A program made the translations under genes and the position numbers. From a bacterium (GTDB taxonomy: Bacteria > SAR324 > XYD2-FULL-50-16): a stretch of 64,000 bases of DNA. The notes below the pieces were generated by a model. The model did not search any database. It saw only the letters and a list, made by a program, of their open reading frames with translations, and was not told the origin of the DNA. Each line of letters begins with the position of its first letter. The first letter of the stretch is position 1. This document shows, one piece after another, positions 37,272 to 45,718 of this stretch. Location of the stretch: positions 1-64,000 of the forward strand of contig JAHJTV010000025.1 of the NCBI GenBank assembly GCA_018829445.1, read 5' to 3'.

Positions 37272-37766
37272 ATGGGAGAAAAGATTTTTTCAGAGGATGA
37301 ATATAATCAAGCATACAGGTACAGTATATCTCTGTGTGGTGACCAGGATGAGGCTTTTGACCTGTTGCAGACTTCCTTTGAAAAACTATTAAAAAAGGGT
37401 GTAAAAGAGTTGGATAATCCCAAGCAGTATCTATATCGGATTATCCGAAACCAGTTTATTGATAATTATCGTAAAAATAAAAACTGGAAGTTCAACGAAT
37501 TCAACGAAGAGTCCAATATTATTCACTTAAATTCAGATCGTTTCGATGATGTTCTGGCAACCGAAGATGAGGTCGCGCAGTTGATGAAGTCGATTTCACC
37601 TTCGGAAAGAGAGCTACTCTACCTTTCAGCAGTAGAAGGGTACAGTATCACTGAAATGTCTGAGTTGAGCGGTACACCAAGAGGGACTCTACTATCAAAG
37701 CTGCATCGTTTGAAAATGCGAATCAAGAAACAGTTTCCAAACAATTCAGCGGAGCAAGCAGGATGA
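37272..37766 (+). CDS. ECF-type RNA polymerase sigma factor
   Basis: About 164 residues from ATG 37272, which has AAGGAA upstream; GTG 37257 is an alternative. Region 2 reads YNQAYRYSISLCGDQDEAFDLLQTSF with KQYLYRIIRNQFIDNYRKNK. Region 4 is LLYLSAVEGYSITEMSELSGT followed by PRGTLLSKLHRLKMRIKK. It is a small two-domain sigma factor. It overlaps the membrane protein downstream by 4 nt (ATGA), the usual sigma/anti-sigma coupling, and the pair probably autoregulates. Confidence 0.9.
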   Translation: MGEKIFSEDEYNQAYRYSISLCGDQDEAFDLLQTSFEKLLKKGVKELDNPKQYLYRIIRNQFIDNYRKNKNWKFNEFNEESNIIHLNSDRFDDVLATEDEVAQLMKSISPSERELLYLSAVEGYSITEMSELSGTPRGTLLSKLHRLKMRIKKQFPNNSAEQAG

Positions 37767-38359
37767 CAACAAATCTGGAAGAATCCACTGATAAGTATTT
37801 CAAATCGTTCAATCTGACGACCAGTCAAATGAGCGAATTGAAAGCCTTGGAAGAAAGTTATACAATGACCAAACCCTTCTTTAACAACAAAATAAGATGG
37901 GTTTGGTCATTATCAGCAATCGTTGCGGGTCTTTTTATCGTATTTGTCACTTTGCAGGAGAAAGAAGAGATAAGCCCGGACGTCATTGCCAATGAGATTG
38001 CCTATAATCATAATAAGACTCTTTCCGTGGAGTTTAAAGGCAATTCAATTAACGAAATTAAACCCCATTTTTCCAAACTGGATTTTAATCTGGTACCGTC
38101 CGATAGAAACAGGATATCCAATTTTCATATTGTCGGTGGACGGTACATCTCTATTAACAAAAGACTGGCAGCACAATTACAGCTCAAAAAACAAGATAAC
38201 AAGGATATCGCAACCTGGTACCAACTGCCGCTCCCTGTAAACCACAGATTATTGGCAGTAGATCCTTTTAAAAAGGATCTTGAAGTATACAGTAATGGTG
38301 TTAAGGTTATTATTTGGGAAGAGAAAGGTGTGCTGCACGGATTGGCTAGAAAACAGTGA
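37763..38359 (+). CDS. Putative membrane anti-sigma factor
   Basis: 198 residues. One membrane helix at about residues 46-63 (WVWSLSAIVAGLFIVFVTL) separates a short cytoplasmic N-terminus, which would bind the sigma factor, from a periplasmic domain of about 130 residues. There is no zinc-binding HxxxCxxC motif and no FecR signature that I could place. The role is inferred from position: the gene overlaps the ECF sigma gene. The signal sensed is unknown; no TonB receptor or other obvious partner is present nearby. Confidence 0.65.
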   Translation: MTTNLEESTDKYFKSFNLTTSQMSELKALEESYTMTKPFFNNKIRWVWSLSAIVAGLFIVFVTLQEKEEISPDVIANEIAYNHNKTLSVEFKGNSINEIKPHFSKLDFNLVPSDRNRISNFHIVGGRYISINKRLAAQLQLKKQDNKDIATWYQLPLPVNHRLLAVDPFKKDLEVYSNGVKVIIWEEKGVLHGLARKQ

Positions 38360-38552
38360 TGCCCCCCAACCCCTGCCGGAAAAGTATCAGCGGTCTTTTT
38401 CCTCCTTTTGCCCGTTGATCGGGGTGTTATAAGACACTCCAATCCAGACATGATTCCATATCATGGTTATTCGGCAGGGGTTACAACCCTTAGTCAGTCA
38501 TACTTTTTTTATGATTGAGAAACAGGGAGTGAGAATCCTGAGGTCTCAATTC

Positions 38553-40112
38553 CTACATCACCAGATAACCTTCGGCCAATTGCTGGTAATCCTTCAGTTG
38601 CTGTTTCTTCCATCGTTTCCCAACGTCCAGTTCCTTCGCCATAATATCAGCCACAGCTGGAGCCATTTCCATACTGGCTTTGGCATCAAGCAGTAAAGCC
38701 CTTGTTCGACGAGACAGAAAGTCCTCGAGGGTTCTTGCCATTTCATATCTTGCAGCCCAAACCACTTCCCCGGCTAACGTTGGAAATTTGGGGGAAAGCC
38801 GTTGAGCGTAGTCTTTTTTCTCTCTTATTAAATCCTGTATTTTGGGAGCATCGGATCCATACAGAGCCAGATCTCCAAATTTTTCCGGATTTTTGTGGTA
38901 ACCATGAATATGCAGGGTTTTTGTAATACATTCTTTCTCATCCAGGCGTGCGATCATCGCTGCCTGTTTGACTGTATCCTCGGCCATTCTCCGGTAGGTT
39001 GTCCATTTACCCCCCGCAATCGTCACCAGACCTGAACGGGAAATGGTAAGTGAATGATCTCTTGACAAAGCAGCCGTATTCGCTTCCTCCTTTGCCTGGA
39101 TTAAAGGTCTAAGACCAGCAAAGGCACTTAAGACATCTTTCCGCATCGGGTCTTTTGTTAAATATCGGGCAGCGTGGTTCAACAAAAACTGTAATTCCTC
39201 TTCAATAGGTCGGGGCTCCAATACCGCTGTTTTTACAGCTGTATCAGTCGTACCGACAATAACCTTGTTGTGCCATGGGATGGCAAACAAAACTCTGCCA
39301 TCATCTGTATGCGGTACCATAATGGCGCTGTCACCAGGAAGAAAGGACCTTTCAAGAACAATATGAACTCCCTGGCTGGGGCTGATCAAATTTGGCGTTT
39401 GAGCATCATCCATTCGGCGAATGGAATCGCTGAAGACGCCAGTAGCATTAATTACGACCTTGGCATCAATTTCATATTCTGTTCCGGATTCCTTATCAAC
39501 AGCGATCACACCGCAAACCTGGTCGTTTCTTTTACACAAACGGGTTACCTCAAAATAGTTCAACAGTGTCGCCCCTTGGTCAACAGCTGTTTGAGCCATA
39601 TTGACCACCAGGCGCGAGTCATCAAACTGCCCATCGTGATAAATCACTCCACCCTTGAGTCCTTCTCTTTCAACCGTAGGAATATGATCGATTGTTTTCT
39701 TTTTGGAAAGATTCTTTGAAGTTCCGAATCCTCTTTTTCCTGCCAGCATATCGTATACTTTCAGTCCGATACCGTAAAACGGCCCTTCCCACCAGTCATA
39801 GTTTGGAACAATAAACAAGAGATTGTGTACCAGATGCGGTGCATTCTGTAACAGCAATCCCCGCTCTTCAAGGGCTTCCAGTACCAGTGAAATATTTCCC
39901 TGCTGAAGATAACGAACCCCTCCATGAATCAACTTAGTGCTCCGACTCGATGTCCCCTTGGCAAAGTCACTTTGCTCCAGCAGTAAAACCTGGTAGCCAC
40001 GCGAGGCAGCGTCAATTGCGACACCGACCCCAGTCGCACCACCACCGATGACAATCATATCCCATTGCCCGGAGTTGTCTTCCAGGCGTGATAGCATTTC
40101 ATTACGTTTCAT
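38553..40112 (-). CDS. glpD: Glycerol-3-phosphate dehydrogenase (FAD, GlpD/GlpA type)
   Basis: About 519 residues from ATG 40112, which has GAGG upstream; the longer frame from 40169 overlaps hgcB. The dinucleotide motif is IVIGGGATGVGVAIDAASRG, followed by LLEQSDFAKGTSSRSTKLIH and GGVRYLQQGN, the substrate and FAD region of the family. The C-terminal DAO_C domain (EVVWAARYEMARTLEDFLSR) is complete. It oxidises glycerol-3-phosphate to dihydroxyacetone phosphate and passes electrons to quinone. It is 47 nt downstream of hgcB on the same strand and may be cotranscribed. Confidence 0.94.
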   Translation of the reverse strand: MKRNEMLSRLEDNSGQWDMIVIGGGATGVGVAIDAASRGYQVLLLEQSDFAKGTSSRSTKLIHGGVRYLQQGNISLVLEALEERGLLLQNAPHLVHNLLFIVPNYDWWEGPFYGIGLKVYDMLAGKRGFGTSKNLSKKKTIDHIPTVEREGLKGGVIYHDGQFDDSRLVVNMAQTAVDQGATLLNYFEVTRLCKRNDQVCGVIAVDKESGTEYEIDAKVVINATGVFSDSIRRMDDAQTPNLISPSQGVHIVLERSFLPGDSAIMVPHTDDGRVLFAIPWHNKVIVGTTDTAVKTAVLEPRPIEEELQFLLNHAARYLTKDPMRKDVLSAFAGLRPLIQAKEEANTAALSRDHSLTISRSGLVTIAGGKWTTYRRMAEDTVKQAAMIARLDEKECITKTLHIHGYHKNPEKFGDLALYGSDAPKIQDLIREKKDYAQRLSPKFPTLAGEVVWAARYEMARTLEDFLSRRTRALLLDAKASMEMAPAVADIMAKELDVGKRWKKQQLKDYQQLAEGYLVM

Positions 40113-40159
40113 AACTCTTTTTCCTCTATTGGAGTTGTTCCGGACTATTGGTAAATCAC

Positions 40160-40447
40160 TCAACAACAATCACAGCCACAGGAAGCGTTCTCTTTTCCCT
40201 TTATCCAGGAACTCAAAATGTAACTTGCGCATCCCACACCGGGCGTAACCTGAATAGCGTTGTCTTTACAATTCAGCACACAAGCTCCGCATTCCATGCA
40301 TCCATTTAAGTCAATAATTGTTGCTTTTTTTTCTGTCATACCAAGCACCCCATGTGGGCAAACTTCCAGGCAGATCTTACATCCGGTGCACTTTTTTATG
40401 TCCAGAGTAAGGGTTGATACATTTTTTAAATAAAAAAAAGACTTCAT
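40160..40447 (-). CDS. hgcB: HgcB, ferredoxin partner of mercury methylation
   Basis: 95 residues from ATG 40447. Two 4Fe-4S motifs are visible: C20-x2-C23-x2-C26-x3-C30-P and C50-x2-C53-x2-C56-x3-C60. A further conserved Cys73 (VGCASYIL) and a C-terminal vicinal pair C94-C95 (GCDCC) match the positions known to be essential in Desulfovibrio/Pseudodesulfovibrio HgcB. This start gives exactly that numbering. HgcB reduces the corrinoid of HgcA and probably handles Hg(II) through the C-terminal thiols. The frame could extend to 40537 and overlap hgcA. It lies directly after hgcA. Confidence 0.95.
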   Translation of the reverse strand: MKSFFYLKNVSTLTLDIKKCTGCKICLEVCPHGVLGMTEKKATIIDLNGCMECGACVLNCKDNAIQVTPGVGCASYILSSWIKGKENASCGCDCC

Positions 40448-40512
40448 ACGATTCATTAAATTGAAATAGTTGACAGTTCTCAGCAAACAACCTGGCAAGT
40501 AAATTATTAATA

Positions 40513-41706
40513 TTATAGAAAAGGTGAGATCATCCACAAAGCCAATGCTGTTAATACTCCAAATACCTGCACGGGAATTCCGATTCTCATCTCTTTTTCT
40601 ACGCCGGAAGGCGAAGTATAAGGTGTTGAACCGGTGAAATTCATGGCGAGAAAAGAACTTAACATGACACTGAATAGAAGCAAGGCAACTGTTTCATAAA
40701 GAGATAAATGAACAAAAACTGTATTAACAGATAACACTCCTGTAATACTTCCTATCCCGATCCCTTTTAAGAAAAACGCCCGAAAAGGGATCCAGGGAAG
40801 AACCAACGGTGTGAGCACCGTACCTGACAGAATTCCGATCAAGCCTGCCATCAAAACATTAGTTCCCCTGGCAAATAAGGCATCTATCGAGAACAGATCC
40901 GGTCCGATACCCGACAGAAGGCCCAAAAAAACCAGAAGAAGACCTGCCGGTTTTAGCAGGTTCTTAATCTCAACGGGAATCAGCACCATTCGATCAATAA
41001 AAGTAAACCTGATTCGCCTCATATCCGGTCCGGTTTTTCCGTGGGATGCAAGATAAGGTTTTATATCTGATGCGCGAATCGGCCCCCAACATACCTTAAA
41101 TCCGCTCTCCTCTTTCACCAAATGTCCCGATACTCCTGTGGCAGATAATTGAGGCAAAATAAGCTTACGGTGACTCACAATTTTGGCCAGTTCGACCGCT
41201 TTGATTTGATGTAACAATTCATTTGTAGCAAAGGTTCCTTTTCCGGCCGCACACCATACATTCACACCTTTGGTGTCTAAAACCAGAATCCAGGCATCAA
41301 CGTCACTTAATTCCTTGCGCAGCGCATCAAAACTTAACTTGTAATTTGCCGTTACCAGAACAGGAGATTTATCATCAGGAGATCCTACACAATACAGCCC
41401 GGGATCAATGGCATAGCAGTCTCGATTGATCCCCAATCTTGTCAGAATGCTCCCCCAAACGTCTTGATAGGATAATACGGTGTCCACCTTAGTTACCTCA
41501 CCAACTGCAGTGTGGTGCTTCCCCAGGATTTTTTTTACATCCAACGCGGTCTCAGAATGCAATTGATTGTCTAAAGCCGCACCACAACATTTATTTGACG
41601 GGCTTACGTCTGTTCCATTTTGTTGAGAACATTCGCATTCCAACTTTTCTGTTTTCTTTTCGGATTTAGACTGGCAACAGTCAGTATTCTTGGTTAGTTT
41701 TTCCAT
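40513..41706 (-). CDS. hgcA: HgcA, corrinoid mercury methyltransferase
   Basis: 397 residues. The diagnostic cap-helix motif is N149-V-W-C152-A-A-G-K, whose Cys ligates cobalt of the corrinoid, within a CdhD-like domain (residues 60-225; YQDVWGSILTRLGINRDCY, DPGLYCVGSPDDKSPVLVTA). The C-terminal half has about five membrane helices (252-272, 282-300, 308-325, 330-352, 375-395). The 45-residue N-terminal tail is Cys-rich (C10, C11, C24, C26, C40, C41). The protein methylates Hg(II) using a methyl group from the one-carbon pool. The corrinoid motif makes confusion with CdhD unlikely. It precedes hgcB. Confidence 0.96.
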   Translation of the reverse strand: MEKLTKNTDCCQSKSEKKTEKLECECSQQNGTDVSPSNKCCGAALDNQLHSETALDVKKILGKHHTAVGEVTKVDTVLSYQDVWGSILTRLGINRDCYAIDPGLYCVGSPDDKSPVLVTANYKLSFDALRKELSDVDAWILVLDTKGVNVWCAAGKGTFATNELLHQIKAVELAKIVSHRKLILPQLSATGVSGHLVKEESGFKVCWGPIRASDIKPYLASHGKTGPDMRRIRFTFIDRMVLIPVEIKNLLKPAGLLLVFLGLLSGIGPDLFSIDALFARGTNVLMAGLIGILSGTVLTPLVLPWIPFRAFFLKGIGIGSITGVLSVNTVFVHLSLYETVALLLFSVMLSSFLAMNFTGSTPYTSPSGVEKEMRIGIPVQVFGVLTALALWMISPFL

Positions 41707-42021
41707 CGGTGATCCTTAATTAAATGTTCCCAGTTCCTATAAATTATATCTTTTAAAGATCCCTGACAAATACTCAAATCATTTAAGGTGTCATTGGACG
41801 AAAATCCCGGATATATCTGAAGTCGTTTGATCATCGAAAAAAAATCATTCCAGGGATGGGAAAATTGTATTCCGATGAAAAGTTTGCCTATCAGCTAATA
41901 TAAGGTGGGAAACAGGAGTATATCTTGAGAGCAGGAACAAAGAGATTGAACGACTGGAAAATCTTGATATTTAAATGTTCCGTTGAATGGTCTTCACGCG
42001 TTCACTTGCGAGCCCTGATAT
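41707..42021. other. Intergenic stretch without a recognised gene
   Basis: 315 nt between hgcA and the binding-protein gene. It holds no recognised ORF, RNA gene or regulator-binding palindrome; no arsR-like regulator precedes hgcA, unlike some hgcAB loci. It presumably contains the hgcA promoter. Confidence 0.5.
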
Positions 42022-42804
42022 TTAATCAATTGATTCCCTGATGTAAAACTGGCGTTTCATTTTAGCGATTTTAGAAGAGTTTTGCATTAAAAACAAATTT
42101 AATTCTTTTATAATATCAGGGTGTGTGACGGTTGACAGATGAAAAGAGGCGATCAGGTGAGGTAAATTAGGGTCCATTAACAAAGCACCCTGCTTGTCAA
42201 GTAGACGGAGATGGTAATTGGCCACGGACAGTTCCACATCGGCTCCATCTATTCGTCCCATTAAAGCTTGGAGCAACAATCGGCCGACATCGGTATCTTC
42301 ATGGATAATTATTTTCTTTGATTCGATCAAATCAGCCCAGTGAAAGGGGGTAAATCCCAGTACTGTTCCCAGTGTTTTAAACGAATCAATGCCTCGCCCT
42401 ACATTTTCCGGCAGTACCATTGTGCCGGCTACAATGTTGACGACCGGTTTGCTGTAGATTACTTTGACATTTTTCTTTATCTCCTTTTGCCACAGTGGGT
42501 GATCCGGATATTTAAAATCAAGTTCTAATGAAACGAATTCGGAAAATAATCGTTTGACCGGTAATGGTCTATATTTAAAGTGATAATTTTTGGATTGAGC
42601 AAATAGATCCAAAATCCTTTTGGCCACTCCCTTATTCTCTTTGGTAAAATCGTAGTGTGGATAATACTCAATATTTTCTACTCCAACAATGAACTCTCTA
42701 TTCTCTGCACTGGCAAACGTTGCCATCATATAAAATGAAATAATGAAAAATCCTATAATAAACTTAAAATTGACATTATCAGCTGAAATACATGGTCTTT
42801 TCAT
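42022..42804 (-). CDS. Periplasmic substrate-binding protein (SBP_bac_3-like)
   Basis: 260 residues. An N-terminal signal sequence with a long n-region (FKFIIGFFIISFYMMATFASA, cleavage near residue 33) is followed by a type-2 binding-protein fold (YFDFTKENKGVAKRI-like start, then GTVLGFTPFHWADLIESKKI and IIHEDTDVGRLLLQALMGRI). ATG 42804 has GGGAG upstream. The ligand is unknown and there are no ABC permease or ATPase genes nearby, so it may be an orphan sensor or binding protein. Confidence 0.7.
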   Translation of the reverse strand: MKRPCISADNVNFKFIIGFFIISFYMMATFASAENREFIVGVENIEYYPHYDFTKENKGVAKRILDLFAQSKNYHFKYRPLPVKRLFSEFVSLELDFKYPDHPLWQKEIKKNVKVIYSKPVVNIVAGTMVLPENVGRGIDSFKTLGTVLGFTPFHWADLIESKKIIIHEDTDVGRLLLQALMGRIDGADVELSVANYHLRLLDKQGALLMDPNLPHLIASFHLSTVTHPDIIKELNLFLMQNSSKIAKMKRQFYIRESID

Positions 42805-43120
42805 AAGTGACTCCCGTGATCCCTCAATGGTTAAATAGGCGTAAAATCCTTTTTCTCTGTGGTGTTTATGAGATTATCATTTTTAAATAAAGATCTCAAA
42901 GTTTAATTCACACTTATTGTCGATTCAGATTGAACTTCAAAACCTCTCCTTCCACTTTTACTGAATAATAGCTAATCATTACAGTTCCGCTTCAACAATC
43001 GAGACTGAACAAATCAGGCGGATTGACCGAACCTGACCCTATCGTTATTATTGATATATCAACCGTATTAAATACTAACTTTCCTATTTTAAAGGAATCG
43101 CCCAATCCAGGATAAAAGGC
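42805..43120. other. Intergenic stretch without a recognised gene
   Basis: 316 nt between the divergent binding-protein and nadE genes. AT-rich; probably carries both promoters, but no confident -35/-10 pair, RNA gene or repeat was identified. Confidence 0.5.
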
Positions 43121-44848
43121 ATGGAAAAACTTCGACTGGCATTAGCCCAGATCAATACAACAGTAGGTGATTTTGCAGGTAATTTTGAGAAAATCAAATC
43201 CGGAATCAAACAAGCCGGCAAGGTGGAAGCGGATATTGTTCTTTTTCCTGAATTGTCCATTTGCGGCTACCCGCCTGAAGATCTTTTGTTGAAACCCGAT
43301 TTTATAAATGCCAATCAAACCTATCTTGAGAAGTTGATCCCACTCTGTAAAAATCTAACAGCTGTTATCGGATTTGTTGAAACAACAGACGATATCTATA
43401 ATTCAGCAGCAGTAATTCAAAACGAAAAGCTGTGCGGAACCTACAAAAAGTATCTCCTGCCTAATTACGGCGTATTTGACGAGGAACGTTACTTTAAAAG
43501 AGGGATAAATCAAGCCATTTACAGTCTTAATGAAATCCCATTCGGAATAAGCATTTGTGAAGATATCTGGTATCCGGCTGGTCCGCCTGAGAATCAAGCT
43601 TTCAATGGAGCCCGGATATTGCTCAATATATCAGCTTCTCCCTTCCACGAAGGCAAAATCCTGGAACGTGAAAGAATGATGACGACCAGGGCTGCGGACA
43701 ATGTTGCGGTGGTCGCATACTGCAATCTTGTCGGCGGTCAGGATGAACTGGTATTTGACGGTTCCAGTGTAATCATTAACGAAAGAGGAGATATTATCGC
43801 CCGTGCGAAATCGTTTGATGAGGATTTCCTTGTTGCTGATGTTGATCTGGCCGGTATTTTCAGGCAACGCTTGCGTGACCCCAGGCGCAGGAAAAGTCGT
43901 TTTGAATCAAACTCAGCTTTGGCAATCGATACCATTCCCCTGCAGAAAATAAAAACAGATATTAAGAAAATCCATCCGCAAACCATAATCCATCCTCATC
44001 GAACGGATATCGAGGATATTTACAGCGCTTTGGTACTCGGTACCAGGGATTATGTAAGGAAGAACGGTTTCAGTAAAGTGACCCTCGGTTTATCCGGAGG
44101 TATTGATTCAGCTTTAACGGCAACCATAGCTGTCGATGCACTGGGCAACGATAACGTAATTGGCGTTTCCATGCCTTCCCGGTACTCTTCGGATCATAGT
44201 AAAAGCGATGCTCAACAGCTGGCAGAAAATCTTTTAATCCGCTATGAAGTTATTCCCATTGAAACTGTTTTTCAATCCTATCTGGATACGTTTCAAAATC
44301 TGTTTTCCGATACCAAACCGAATGAAGCCGAAGAAAACCTGCAAAGCAGAACCAGGGGCAATATTTTGATGGCACTCAGCAATAAATTCGGATGGATGGT
44401 ATTAACCACTGGAAATAAGAGTGAGATGTCCGTTGGATATGCAACACTGTATGGTGACATGGCCGGAGGGTTTGCGGTTATCAAAGATGTTCCCAAGCTC
44501 CTGGTTTATGAACTCTGTTCTTATCGTAATCAATCAGGCGAAATCATCCCCAACAATGTCCTGGTAAAACCTCCGTCAGCCGAACTAAGAGAGAACCAGC
44601 TGGATACCGATTCTCTTCCCGATTATGAAATACTTGATGCAATATTAAAAGCGTATGTGGAAGAGGATCGTCGCTTTGACGAAATTGTTGACCAGGGATT
44701 TGATGAAGCCATGGTGAGAAGAATCATCAAACTGGTCAATCAAAATGAATATAAAAGACGACAATCTCCTCCTGGCGTCAAAATCACCAGTAAAGCATTT
44801 GGAAAAGACAGGAGACTGCCCATTACCAATCGCTATTCCATTATCTGA
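43121..44848 (+). CDS. nadE: Glutamine-dependent NAD+ synthetase
   Basis: 575 residues, the two-domain length. The N-terminal nitrilase-type glutaminase has LFPELSICGYPPEDLLLKP (catalytic Glu), YKKYLLPNYGVFDEERYF (Lys) and GISICEDIW (Cys). The C-terminal synthetase has the PP-loop LGLSGGIDSALTATI and TTGNKSEMSVGYATLYGDM. It converts nicotinic acid adenine dinucleotide to NAD+ using ammonia channelled from glutamine. Single gene in the plus strand, with the 81-bp repeat 130 nt downstream. Confidence 0.97.
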   Translation: MEKLRLALAQINTTVGDFAGNFEKIKSGIKQAGKVEADIVLFPELSICGYPPEDLLLKPDFINANQTYLEKLIPLCKNLTAVIGFVETTDDIYNSAAVIQNEKLCGTYKKYLLPNYGVFDEERYFKRGINQAIYSLNEIPFGISICEDIWYPAGPPENQAFNGARILLNISASPFHEGKILERERMMTTRAADNVAVVAYCNLVGGQDELVFDGSSVIINERGDIIARAKSFDEDFLVADVDLAGIFRQRLRDPRRRKSRFESNSALAIDTIPLQKIKTDIKKIHPQTIIHPHRTDIEDIYSALVLGTRDYVRKNGFSKVTLGLSGGIDSALTATIAVDALGNDNVIGVSMPSRYSSDHSKSDAQQLAENLLIRYEVIPIETVFQSYLDTFQNLFSDTKPNEAEENLQSRTRGNILMALSNKFGWMVLTTGNKSEMSVGYATLYGDMAGGFAVIKDVPKLLVYELCSYRNQSGEIIPNNVLVKPPSAELRENQLDTDSLPDYEILDAILKAYVEEDRRFDEIVDQGFDEAMVRRIIKLVNQNEYKRRQSPPGVKITSKAFGKDRRLPITNRYSII

Positions 44849-44979
44849 TTCGATTTATCTACCTGGCAGCAATCCCTGGAATTTAGCGGATTTTCAGGTG
44901 TTGCTTCCCGAAACTGCGGACATAAAATCCTACCAAACAAAATATAGTCCCCCTTATCTCACCCTTCCCCCTGATTAGA

Positions 44980-45060
44980 CCTAGCCCAGATAAACCGGAT
45001 AAGAACCTCATAAGTTATTTTCTGCCAAAAAAACGTAGAAAATAACTTATAAGGTTCTAA
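44980..45060 (+). repeat. 81-bp dispersed hairpin repeat, copy 2
   Basis: It begins CCTAGCCCAGATAAACCGG and folds as AAGAACCT-C-ATAAGTTATTTTCT paired with AGAAAATAACTTAT-A-AGGTTCT around a CTGCCAAAAAAACG apex. The reverse-oriented relative is at 31694-31774. Its position 130 nt after nadE suggests a mobile or processed repeat rather than a gene-specific terminator. Confidence 0.8.
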
Positions 45061-45718
45061 ATACAAAATCTGTTGAGACAAATCAAAAAAGAAATACCAG
45101 AAGAATTTTCCCGATTGTTATATGTCAATGGCACAAGAAAAATCAAATTAGTATTGGTGAATTTACTTGAAGAGCAAACGCTCTCTATATAATATTATGT
45201 GGAATCGTTTATAGGCAGGTGTTAAAGAGAGCCGTCAATTGAAATTGTCAAAAGACTTTAATAGCAGCAGATTAGATCTGGAAAGCTTATTTCTTCTGCT
45301 CTTTTTATTGACAGGTCTCAGGGGTCGCAAAATCATTGTTCCTCTTAGATTAAACAGTGAATTTGGTACCGGAAACCTTAAACGCTTACTATTAACGACG
45401 ATTTATATACCAGAGGTACGTATCGAGTAGATACGAGTGATCATGCCAATGTATTCTACTCGTTGTAAATCAGGTCGAAAAGGGCGAATTCATAAAGCTT
45501 GGACACCCAATGGTGTATGAGTGAAGCCGATGTCAGAGAATATGATGAGGTTTTCAATATGAAATGGGCAAGGGGCATAACAGGCATATGCTCTGTCGTT
45601 TCCTTTTTTCGTATGATTTTTGGGTCATGCGAGATTGTTTAAAAATACACACTGCATTCTAAACGGAAACTAGGAGGCAGTTCGGGCGAACTATTTATGT
45701 TTTAATACCACGGAGAAA
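45061..45718. other. Intergenic stretch without a convincing gene
   Basis: About 660 nt between the 81-bp repeat and the TauE gene. The one ORF of 63 codons (45239-45430) has no ribosome site or recognisable domain and was not called. Apart from the hairpin at 45424-45462 nothing recognisable is present. AGGAGG at 45672 is too far from the next start to be its ribosome site. Confidence 0.5.
45424..45462. other. Intergenic hairpin
   Basis: CGAGTAGA-TAC (45424-45434) pairs with GTA-T-TCTACTCG (45451-45462) with one bulge around a 16-nt loop. Could be a processing stem or binding dyad upstream of the TauE gene. Confidence 0.4.

Noticed and set aside
45239..45430. 63-codon ORF in the gap before the TauE gene
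   Set aside because: No ribosome site or recognisable domain, and a codon pattern unlike its neighbours; treated as noncoding.
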